From: an uncultured Oscillospiraceae bacterium
GTDB lineage: Bacteria > Bacillota > Clostridia > Oscillospirales > Oscillospiraceae
Reading direction: 5' to 3'
DNA: 9,069 bases
Assembly: GCA_900754515.1 (NCBI GenBank)
Contig: CAAEDD010000049.1
Location: forward strand, 1-9,069
How positions within the stretch are numbered: the stretch's first letter is position 1; each line of letters opens with the position of its first letter. Made by a program: the position numbers and the translations under genes. The notes under the pieces were generated by a model, which saw nothing but the letters and a program-made list of their open reading frames with translations, searched no databases and was not told the DNA's origin. Positions 1-5,822 of the stretch are shown here, in pieces.

Positions 1-56
1 AGCACAGCGGGACATTTTGTATGTTTTATTATTTTATGCTTCTTTGCTCCACGGAA

Positions 57-1370
57 TTATTCGTCGTCATCGTCCTTGCCTTTACGGGTATTGACAACCA
101 CGAGGTAGATAAGTATGCCGCCTACAGCCAGCAGTGCCAGACCTGCCACTACGATATAAAATATAAGTGTTGAACTGTTACCCCGGTCGTAGTTTCCGTT
201 CTGAGTCTCGGCAGTAGCTGTGGGACTTGGGCTGGGGCTGGAACTGGCAGTAGGGCTGGGGCTACCGAGAGGAGCAAGGGACGAACTTGGATTGTCAGTA
301 CCGCTGCCATAGCTCACCTCTACCAAGGGAGAATATGTCGTAGTACTCTTCTGGCCGTCCTTGCTGACCCATACGCCTACGCAGTAATACTTTGTTCCTT
401 CAGTCTGAGTGGGTGTGTAGCTGGCGGAGTTTGCCCCGTCAATGGCCTTGATATCGCTCATGCTGCTGGTATCGGAGCTGTACCACTGATATGTGAGGGT
501 GCCGGTGGCAGGTGCAGAGGCAGTCACGCTTAGGGTGGTGCTTTCTCCGGAGCTGAGTTGGGCCCCCTTTGGCTGAGTGCTTATGGTAGGAGCCTTAAGG
601 TCGGTGTTGGTATTGTTTCCGGTATTTGTATTTGTATTGGAGTTGGTATTGGAATTGCCGCTGTTGCCTGTTCCGGTATTGGTTGTGCCGCCGGTAACAG
701 TTATAATAGCGCCGGTGGTATAGGATGAGCCGGCGGCATTTGTAAACTTGCACTCAACAGCCCAGCCGTTCATGGACTTGGGGATATTGATGAGTGTCAG
801 GCGCTCGGTATCCTGTCCGCTGACCTGTACGCCGAAATATGCAGGGGCCTCGCTGGCAGTGACGGTATTGGTAGTGTCCGCACTCACTATACGCCAGACA
901 AAGCTGGTGGCTCCGTCAGCTCTTGCCACGAACTGAGCCGTCCCGCCCACTTCAACTGTCTCACCGGTGGGGTTCTTGGTTATAACCGGCCTTTGATTGG
1001 TCTGAATAGGCGCCGCAGTCTGGACAGGCGTGCTGGCCTCCGCCACGGTAATGGTCAGAGTAAAGCTCACGGCCCCACCCTCAGTCTGCATATTGATCTC
1101 TGCGGTATAGTTGCCCGTACTGGTCGGCGTGCCGGCCAGGTAGACATCGGCCCCAATATAGCTAAGCTGAAGGCCGGTGGGGATACTGCCGTTATAGCTG
1201 CAGCTCTGGATATTGCTTGTGCCTCTATATACGGCCACCGAGCCCACGTCCTGGTTAAGGGTACAGCTCACGTTGGCATTGGCCGCATAAGCCCCCAAGG
1301 AAAACAGCGCCACCATCATGCACAGTACCATGACGGTTGACAACAGAGCTTTCATCTTCTTGCTCATCAT
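57..1370 (-). CDS. Membrane-anchored Ig-like domain surface protein
   Basis: This 437-residue protein has a clear export signal: MMSKKMK, a hydrophobic core LLSTVMVLCMMVALFSLG and a likely cleavage after AYA (about residue 29). Three domains follow: a putative-Ig domain (about 35-110, IPTGLQLSYIGADVYLAGTP with GLxL and GTPT features), an Ig-like domain (about 127-226, ITKNPTGETVEVGGTAQF), and a second Ig-like domain after a linker (about 262-355, TISTQPKGAQLSSGEST and LTYQWYSSD). The linker at 227-257 is Asn/Thr/Gly/Ser-rich, and a Pro/Ser/Thr stalk covers about 359-400. A single helix (about 401-426, LIFYIVVAGLALLAVGGILI) ends in a basic stop-transfer NTRKGK and DDDDE. No LPXTG sorting motif is present, so anchoring is by the helix. 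It has its own promoter and is separated from the polysaccharide genes by a terminator. Function is unknown; adhesion or a cell-wall scaffold is possible. Confidence 0.85.
   Translation of the reverse strand: MMSKKMKALLSTVMVLCMMVALFSLGAYAANANVSCTLNQDVGSVAVYRGTSNIQSCSYNGSIPTGLQLSYIGADVYLAGTPTSTGNYTAEINMQTEGGAVSFTLTITVAEASTPVQTAAPIQTNQRPVITKNPTGETVEVGGTAQFVARADGATSFVWRIVSADTTNTVTASEAPAYFGVQVSGQDTERLTLINIPKSMNGWAVECKFTNAAGSSYTTGAIITVTGGTTNTGTGNSGNSNTNSNTNTNTGNNTNTDLKAPTISTQPKGAQLSSGESTTLSVTASAPATGTLTYQWYSSDTSSMSDIKAIDGANSASYTPTQTEGTKYYCVGVWVSKDGQKSTTTYSPLVEVSYGSGTDNPSSSLAPLGSPSPTASSSPSPSPTATAETQNGNYDRGNSSTLIFYIVVAGLALLAVGGILIYLVVVNTRKGKDDDDE
171..296. repeat. Low-complexity tract encoding a Pro/Ser/Thr stalk
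   Basis: GGGCTGGGGCT-type units recur on the plus strand (within about 221-275). They encode SPSP/SPTA repeats on the minus strand just before the membrane helix, a typical wall-spanning stalk and a possible site of O-glycosylation (inference). Confidence 0.6.
600..692. repeat. Low-complexity tract encoding an Asn/Thr/Gly/Ser linker
   Basis: The plus strand is a run of imperfect GGTATT/GTATTG/GGAATT units. On the coding (minus) strand these give alternating Asn, Thr, Ser and Gly codons, forming a flexible linker between the second and third domains of the surface protein. Such tracts are prone to slippage and to length variation between strains. Confidence 0.7.
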
Positions 1371-1379
1371 CTTTTTCAT

Positions 1380-1384
1380 CCTCC
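1380..1384 (-). promoter_or_regulatory. Ribosome binding site deciding the surface-protein start
   Basis: GGAGG on the minus strand directly abuts the first in-frame ATG (1377-1379), which leaves no spacing for initiation there. The in-frame ATG at 1368-1370 is 9 bases downstream of it, and another at 1365-1367 is 12 bases away. The site therefore favours 1370 as the start, shortening the product by three residues from the longest frame. Confidence 0.6.
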
Positions 1385-1471
1385 AATGCTGTTTCTGTTC
1401 ACTTCTGATCTGATATATATGACTGGATTTTCAGAAAAAAGTTTCAAGCTGTAACAGTTTTTTCATTAAGA

Positions 1472-1500
1472 ATTATATCATTACAGTTTACATAAAGCAA
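1472..1500 (-). promoter_or_regulatory. Vegetative (sigma-A type) promoter of the surface-protein gene
   Basis: On the minus strand a consensus TATAAT (-10, 1472-1477) is preceded by TGA, giving an extended -10 (TGnTATAAT). TTGCTT (-35, 1495-1500) lies 17 bases further upstream, the ideal spacing. Transcription would start near 1465 and leave a leader of roughly 95 bases before ATG 1370. The leader can form an AT-rich hairpin, GAAAAAA (1458-1464) with TTTTTTC (1434-1440). Two similar 9-mers, AAACTGTAA (1481-1489) and AAACTGTTA (1452-1460), flank the -10; an operator role is only a possibility. Confidence 0.7.
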
Positions 1501-1514
1501 GAGTCGAAAATATG

Positions 1515-1539
1515 AAAAAAGGCCCATTCCTCGGCCTTT
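1515..1539 (-). terminator. Intrinsic terminator
   Basis: On the minus strand the sequence reads AAAGGCC, an 8-base loop, then GGCCTTTTTTC. The 7-bp stem arms are 1533-1539 and 1518-1524, and the uninterrupted T run covers 1515-1520. It lies about 180 bases beyond the GT2 stop and just upstream of the promoter of the next gene, so it insulates the surface-protein gene from the polysaccharide operon and would end any transcript reading through the 1565-1641 element. Confidence 0.8.
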
Positions 1540-1564
1540 AAAAAAACTTAAGAAATAACACACT

Positions 1565-1641
1565 GAAACCAGTACAGAGCTTCCCTTATAGCGGACAATG
1601 TCATGGGCTGTCCTATTAATTCACCACTATGCTCTGGTTTC
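1565..1641. repeat. Interrupted inverted-repeat element, possible structured RNA
   Basis: The outer arms GAAACCAG (1565-1572) and CTGGTTTC (1634-1641) are exact complements. AGAGC (1576-1580) can also pair with GCTCT (1631-1635), in competition for the shared bases. Inside, ATA..GGACA (1588-1597) can pair with TGTCCTAT (1609-1616) around an 11-base loop. The result is a nested stem structure of 77 bases between the operon-end hairpin and the downstream terminator. I do not recognise a known riboswitch, tmRNA, SRP RNA or T-box consensus in it. It could be the 3' part of the operon transcript, a small RNA, or a short mobile repeat (no target-site duplication is visible). Strand is undecided, although the terminator just beyond favours the minus strand. 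Confidence 0.35.
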
Positions 1642-1680
1642 CTTTACATATACCATATTCTTTACTGAAGATTTATTTTA

Positions 1681-1725
1681 TAAATTATGTAAACCGGGGT
1701 CTTTAACTCCGGTTTACATAATTTA
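1681..1725 (-). terminator. Perfect 17-bp stem-loop at the operon end
   Basis: The arms at 1681-1697 and 1709-1725 are exact reverse complements (CCGGTTTACATAATTTA on the plus strand at 1709-1725) around an 11-base loop. The upstream side of the hairpin contains the TAA stop of the GT2 gene. No clean T-tract follows the stem on the minus strand, only TAAAATAAAT, so it is not a textbook intrinsic terminator. It may act as a weak terminator or a 3' mRNA-protecting structure. The inverted repeat itself is certain; its function is inference. Confidence 0.5.
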
Positions 1726-2838
1726 ATGCAGCTGACAGTAGGCCAGGTAATCGCCATAGTTTCTTTCCCTCAGCGCTTTTTCCAGGCAGCGCAGCTGCCT
1801 GTTTTCGGTATTCCAGCCGCTGAAATTTCTTTCCAGGAAATCGGCATATACGGTAAATATCGCCCGCTGTACCTCAGGACTCTGAAACTTTGTGCGGCTG
1901 TAGGTCTGCACTGCCATGCTCAGGATATAATCATAATAATCAGCAGTGATATCCAGTCCGAAATTTTTCCTGTCCTCAAAAAGCCCCATGGTTATATACA
2001 GGGAATCCAAGCTTTTGCTGCGTCCCCGGCTGCTTCTGGTGATACCCTTTGGGTTCTGCCGGTAAAGGAATACCGGTGCGCTGATCCCCGATGAAGCAAA
2101 GCCTTTTAGGTCTGCATAAGAGAAGATCACCTGCCTCATTATGCTATCCTCATACCAGTAATCCAACGGGAAAAAAAGTCGATTGAAGAGACTGCTTTTG
2201 ATAATTTTTCCGCAGGTAAACCCTTCCAGTTCTATTGCTTTCATAGGCCCATCCCTGTGGATATGCCGTCTCATAACCCTACCGTCAGGAAAGATTTCAC
2301 TGTAGCTCCCCTCAACGATAGCAGCTCCGGTTTTCTTCGCCCGGCTCATCAGCGCCTGTACAGCCCCCGGGCACAGCTCATCATCGGAGTCCAGGAACAT
2401 GATATATTCTGCTGATGCCCGGGCAAGGCCGGTGTTCCTAGCCCCGGAGAAGCCTTTATTCTCCTGGTGTATGAGATATATGTCCTTATAGCCGTCCAGT
2501 ATTTTTCCCGTATCATCGGTTGAACCGTCATCTATTACAATGGCTCTGTATTTATATTCCGTCTCCTGGCTGAGAACGGAGTCGAGGCACTTTTGTATAT
2601 AGTTTTGGGCATTATAGGCAGGTATGATTATATCCAGATCCAGTCCGGATTCCTCCTCAACTATATACTTTTCGGGAGCATAGCAGGAAGAAGAAGGGTC
2701 CGGAGACGTCTCATGCAGCAAGCTCAGCGCTTCCCGTGGACTATCTAAGGTATTTTTGCAGAACATGGAATAAACGGGGGCTGCAAGCAAATACGCAGTA
2801 TGTCCCAGACCCAGTTTACGCAACACCTTGGCAAGCAT
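1723..2838 (-). CDS. GT2 family glycosyltransferase (GT-A fold)
   Basis: This 371-residue cytoplasmic inverting glycosyltransferase is the last gene of the operon. The GT-A domain starts at about 67 with LDIIIPAYNAQNYIQKCLDS, followed by AIVIDDGSTDDT (99-110), HQENKGFSGARNTGLARA (124-141) and the metal-binding DXD in FLDSDDE (D150, D152). A YWYEDS segment (227-232) occupies the usual place of the catalytic base region. Ahead of the GT-A fold is an extension of about 65 residues with a mildly hydrophobic patch (HTAYLLAAPVYSMF, 13-26) that could touch the membrane; such extensions are not part of the core family. About 130 residues follow the GT-A core with no motif I recognise. GAGG sits 6 bases before the ATG and overlaps the ugd stop region. 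The linked sugar is unknown; the flanking genes make a uronic acid donor plausible. Confidence 0.9.
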   Translation of the reverse strand: MLAKVLRKLGLGHTAYLLAAPVYSMFCKNTLDSPREALSLLHETSPDPSSSCYAPEKYIVEEESGLDLDIIIPAYNAQNYIQKCLDSVLSQETEYKYRAIVIDDGSTDDTGKILDGYKDIYLIHQENKGFSGARNTGLARASAEYIMFLDSDDELCPGAVQALMSRAKKTGAAIVEGSYSEIFPDGRVMRRHIHRDGPMKAIELEGFTCGKIIKSSLFNRLFFPLDYWYEDSIMRQVIFSYADLKGFASSGISAPVFLYRQNPKGITRSSRGRSKSLDSLYITMGLFEDRKNFGLDITADYYDYILSMAVQTYSRTKFQSPEVQRAIFTVYADFLERNFSGWNTENRQLRCLEKALRERNYGDYLAYCQLH

Positions 2839-2846
2839 AAGACACC

Positions 2847-4079
2847 TCAGTCTCTGGAGAACAGGTCTCTGGTGTAGACCTTATCCGCCACATCGCTGAG
2901 TTCGGCACTATTTCGATTTGCAATTATCACATCACACATTTCCTTGAATTTACTCAGGTCTCTCTCTACGGGGCTGTTAAAGAAATTGTCATCCTTCAGT
3001 GTAGGCTCATATACCACCACACTGGCCCCCTTGGCCTTTACCCGCTTCATAATACCCTGGATGCTGGAAGCCCTGAAATTGTCGGAGCCGGATTTCATGG
3101 TAAGCCGGTAAATGCCTATTACACAGTGGTTGCCGGGGACCCCGTTTAGCCCCTTGGTTCCGCCGCCGTAGTATCCGGCCTTTTTCAGCACCTGCTCTGC
3201 AATAAAATCCTTGCGGGTAGAGTTAGATTCCACAATGGCCCGGATGAGATTGTTGGGCACATCCTCATAGTTTGCCAGCAGCTGCTTGGTGTCTTTGGGC
3301 AGGCAGTAGCCCCCGTAACCAAAAGACGGATTATTGTAGTGGTTTCCTATACGCGGGTCGAGGCATACTCCCTGAATTATCTGCTTGGTATCCAGTCCAC
3401 GTATCTCAGCATAGGTGTCCAGCTCGTTAAAATAGCTTACCCTCAGGGCCAGGTAAGTGTTGGCAAAAAGCTTTATAGCCTCGGCCTCGGTGAGATTGGT
3501 TATAAGCACCGGCACATTCTCATCCAATGCCGCTTCCTTCAGCAGCCTGGCAAAGTCCTCAGCGGCCTTCAGCAGCCTCTCATCGCTCATAACAGTGCCA
3601 ACTACGATACGGCTGGGGTGCAGGTTGTCGTAAAGCGCCTTACCCTCCCTCAGGAACTCGGGGGAAAATATTATATTGTCATTATTGAACCTTTCCCTGA
3701 TCCCCTTGGTATAACCCACGGGAATGGTGGATTTTATAACAATAAGAGCCTGGGGATTGACTCTTGTGCAGATCTCCAGCACATCTTCCACGGCAGAAGT
3801 ATCAAAATAATTCTTGTTGGGATCATAGTTGGTAGGAGCCGCCACAATTACTATATCTGCCCCGGAATATGCCGCTTCCTTGTCCAGGGTTGCAGTGAGC
3901 CTGAGCTCCTTCTCCGCCATATAGCGGCTGATCTCCTCATCGGCAATGGGAGAGCGGCGGGAGTTAATCATATCCACCTTTGCCGGAGTAGTGCTGACCG
4001 CCATTACCTCATGGCGCTGACTCAGGAGCACTGCCAAGGACAGGCCCACATATCCCACACCTGCTACAGCTATTTTCAT
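2847..4079 (-). CDS. ugd: UDP-glucose 6-dehydrogenase
   Basis: This 410-residue protein oxidises UDP-glucose in two NAD-dependent steps to UDP-glucuronate. It aligns along its whole length with E. coli Ugd and streptococcal HasB. Visible hallmarks are GVGYVG (7-12, dinucleotide binding), APTNYDPNKNYFDTS (81-95), VIKSTIPVGYT (114-124), SPEFLREGKALYDNLHPSR (139-157), EAEAIKLFANTYLALR (198-213, K203 and N207), HYNNPSFGYGGYCLPKDT (247-264, with catalytic C259) and the C-terminal KVYTRDLFSRD. Beta strand 2 ends in VSTTPAKV (28-35), where an Asp is usual; this may alter cofactor binding. The start ATG 4079 is preceded by AAAGGA about 10 bases upstream. It lies 26 bases after the acetyltransferase and 8 bases before the GT2 gene. 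Product supply for the epimerase in the same operon is the obvious role. Confidence 0.95.
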   Translation of the reverse strand: MKIAVAGVGYVGLSLAVLLSQRHEVMAVSTTPAKVDMINSRRSPIADEEISRYMAEKELRLTATLDKEAAYSGADIVIVAAPTNYDPNKNYFDTSAVEDVLEICTRVNPQALIVIKSTIPVGYTKGIRERFNNDNIIFSPEFLREGKALYDNLHPSRIVVGTVMSDERLLKAAEDFARLLKEAALDENVPVLITNLTEAEAIKLFANTYLALRVSYFNELDTYAEIRGLDTKQIIQGVCLDPRIGNHYNNPSFGYGGYCLPKDTKQLLANYEDVPNNLIRAIVESNSTRKDFIAEQVLKKAGYYGGGTKGLNGVPGNHCVIGIYRLTMKSGSDNFRASSIQGIMKRVKAKGASVVVYEPTLKDDNFFNSPVERDLSKFKEMCDVIIANRNSAELSDVADKVYTRDLFSRD

Positions 4080-4105
4080 TTATTTACCATCCTTTCCGGA
4101 TTTTC

Positions 4106-4684
4106 TCAGTTAATATCCAGTCTGCCCTTGTGACTGACTATTTTTGCCGGGTTCCCCGCCACAGTGACATTTTCCTCCTCAACGCTGTGGCTCACCACTG
4201 AGTTTGCGCCAATGACCACATTGTCGGCAATGTATGTGTCTCCGGCAACTATAGCTCCCATGAACAGCAGAACCCCGTCCCCGAGTGTAGGCGCAGAGTC
4301 GTTGAAGCCTCCCGCCGCCAAAGAAGTGTGCACGTGTATTGCACAGTTTTCTCCGGCTTTGGCCTTTCCGTTTACATGGATTTCACCTACATGCATCACG
4401 TGCAGGCCCTTTTGAAAAACATTTATGGGGATGCGCATGCCGTACTTGATCTGGAAAAGCTCCAGCCGCATTTTATAGAGCTTTGCCCTTATACGCCTGC
4501 CGCTGTTCACGAAGTACTCCGTCTTGCGCAGCAGGATCTGATGTCTGCGGAGTATGGCATTTTCGCTCATCAGAAAAATATTATATATTCTGTAGCGGCC
4601 ATAGTTGGGATATCTGGCTGTCTCTGCATCCAGCCAATCCCCGAGTTGGGCCTTTGTCTTTAAACGCTTATCATCGCTTATCAT
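4106..4684 (-). CDS. Hexapeptide-repeat O-acetyltransferase (serine acetyltransferase-like)
   Basis: This 192-residue protein resembles the serine O-acetyltransferase-like enzymes found in polysaccharide loci. It probably uses acetyl-CoA to acetylate a sugar hydroxyl of the repeat unit. The N-terminal half (1-85) is helical and basic (KTKAQLGDWLDAETARYP near 9-26), as in capsule-locus members of this group. From about 93 a left-handed beta-helix begins with GLHVMHVGEIHVN (93-105), where H98 aligns with the catalytic histidine, then NCAIHVHTSL, LGDGVLLFMGAIVAGDTYI, ADNVVIGANSVV and the closing AGNPAKIV (176-183). The start ATG has an AAGGAG site that overlaps the epimerase stop; the gap between the genes is 11 bases. 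A true CysE role is unlikely because no cysteine synthesis gene is nearby and the N-terminal CysE domain is absent. Confidence 0.85.
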   Translation of the reverse strand: MISDDKRLKTKAQLGDWLDAETARYPNYGRYRIYNIFLMSENAILRRHQILLRKTEYFVNSGRRIRAKLYKMRLELFQIKYGMRIPINVFQKGLHVMHVGEIHVNGKAKAGENCAIHVHTSLAAGGFNDSAPTLGDGVLLFMGAIVAGDTYIADNVVIGANSVVSHSVEEENVTVAGNPAKIVSHKGRLDIN

Positions 4685-4695
4685 AGGCCGGCTCC

Positions 4696-5784
4696 TTAAA
4701 GCTTATAGTATTCCTTATACCAGCGGACAAATTTTCTCAGCCCCTCCCGCAACGGCGTCTGAGGCTTAAATTTGAAATCCCGCTCCAAAGGCTGGGTATC
4801 CGCATAGGTTATTGGCACATCCCCCGGCTGCATGGGGACAAGCTCCTTGTGCCCGTCAAAGTCGTAATCCTCAGGCAACACCCCGGCAGAGACCAGCTCC
4901 TCCTGAAGTATGGTGACGAAGTCCAGGAGATTTTCCGGGTGGCTGTTGCCTATATTGTATACCTTGTAGGGAGGTATGGGCAGTCCGTCCTCCCCTGTGC
5001 AGCGCTCCGGTGCTCTCTGCATGATGCGGATAACTCCCTCCACTATATCGTCTATATAGGTAAAGTCCCGCTTGCAGTTGCCGTAGTTGAAAATCTTTAT
5101 TGTCTGTCCCGCTCTCAGCTTATCGGTGAAGCCGTAATAGGCCATGTCCGGACGCCCCGCAGGGCCGTAGACTGTAAAGAAACGCAGTCCTGTGCTGGGG
5201 ATGTTATAGAGCTTTGCATAGGCATGGGCCAGCAGCTCGTCGGATTTCTTTGTGGCGGCATATAGGCTTATAGGGTTGTCCACTTTGTCGTCGGTGGAAT
5301 ATGGTACCTTTTTATTGTTGCCGTACACAGAGGAACTGGAGGCATACACCAGGTGTTCCACACCCTTTTCTCCTCCGTCATAGGAGTGTCGGCAGGCCTC
5401 AAGGATATTATAAAATCCAATAAGATTGGATTCGATATACACGTCTGGGTTTTGTATGGAATATCGTACCCCAGCCTGGGCCGCCAGATTAACTACAACC
5501 GATGGTTTGTAATCGGCAAAAATCTTTTTGATTAAAGCCTTCTCCGCCATATTTCCCCGGATAAAGCTCAGACGGCAGCCCGCCTTTTCTCTCTCTTTTC
5601 CCAGCTTTTCCAGCTTTGCCAGCCGGTACTCTTTCAGGCTGACCTCGTAGTAGTCGTTCATGCTGTCTATACCAACTACGTGAATGCCGTCAAATCTCCT
5701 CAGCAGCTCTTCCGCCAGGAAAGCTCCGATAAATCCTGCAGCTCCTGTAACGAAAACAGTCTTGTTGTCCAATGAAATGTTCAT
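4696..5784 (-). CDS. UDP-glucuronate 4-epimerase (NAD-dependent, extended SDR)
   Basis: This 362-residue extended short-chain dehydrogenase/reductase most likely interconverts UDP-glucuronate and UDP-galacturonate in the cytoplasm. The Rossmann motif TGAAGFIG is at 13-20 and D40 follows beta strand 2 in VVGIDSMNDYYEVSLK, a stretch diagnostic of the glucuronate epimerase group rather than GalE. AAQAGVRYSIQNP (101-113), the SSSSVYG catalytic serine region (149-155), YAATK (175-179, catalytic Tyr and Lys), RFFTVYGPAGRPDMA (201-215) and RDFTYIDDIVEG (239-250) all match. No transmembrane segment is present, so it is a soluble bacterial form. GGGAG lies 6 bases before the ATG, and the gap from the flippase is 38 bases, the largest in the operon. 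Its substrate would be supplied by the ugd product two genes downstream. Activity on a related UDP-hexuronate cannot be excluded. Confidence 0.9.
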   Translation of the reverse strand: MNISLDNKTVFVTGAAGFIGAFLAEELLRRFDGIHVVGIDSMNDYYEVSLKEYRLAKLEKLGKEREKAGCRLSFIRGNMAEKALIKKIFADYKPSVVVNLAAQAGVRYSIQNPDVYIESNLIGFYNILEACRHSYDGGEKGVEHLVYASSSSVYGNNKKVPYSTDDKVDNPISLYAATKKSDELLAHAYAKLYNIPSTGLRFFTVYGPAGRPDMAYYGFTDKLRAGQTIKIFNYGNCKRDFTYIDDIVEGVIRIMQRAPERCTGEDGLPIPPYKVYNIGNSHPENLLDFVTILQEELVSAGVLPEDYDFDGHKELVPMQPGDVPITYADTQPLERDFKFKPQTPLREGLRKFVRWYKEYYKL

Positions 5785-5822
5785 ATCAATCTCCCGCCTA
5801 CATCTTTTATTTTATCCTGGGC

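Larger units (their letters stand above)
1371..1722. other. Intergenic region between polysaccharide operon and surface-protein gene
   Basis: This stretch of about 350 bases is AT-rich and holds the operon-end stem-loop, the inverted-repeat element, the intrinsic terminator, the extended -10 promoter and the leader with its GGAGG site. The only short reading frame with a plausible ribosome site is 18 codons at 1548-1604 (minus strand), which begins MTLSAIREAL and is preceded by AGGA. No tRNA, rRNA or insertion-sequence end is recognised. Confidence 0.6.

Noticed and set aside
1..56. Terminator for the surface-protein gene
   Set aside because: The AT-rich sequence after the stop shows no convincing stem with a T-tract before the window ends.
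993..1340. Plus-strand open frame of 115 codons opposite the surface-protein gene
   Set aside because: It lies wholly antisense to a gene with a signal peptide, Ig-like domains and a membrane helix, and its product shows no recognisable motif.
1487..1516. Possible plus-strand promoter (TTTACA and TATGAA, 18-base spacing)
   Set aside because: The -10 match is weak, the site overlaps the well-formed minus-strand promoter, and no plus-strand gene follows.
1565..1641. Insertion-sequence or MITE end
   Set aside because: The terminal arms are only 8 bp, no flanking target duplication is visible and no transposase remnant is present; left as an unexplained inverted repeat.
3339..4133. Plus-strand open frame of 264 codons opposite ugd
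   Set aside because: It is the antisense shadow of a full-length, motif-complete ugd gene and has low-complexity, non-family-like content.
4106..4684. Serine acetyltransferase (CysE) for cysteine synthesis
   Set aside because: The N-terminal CysE domain is missing, no cysteine synthase is nearby, and the gene sits inside a polysaccharide operon.
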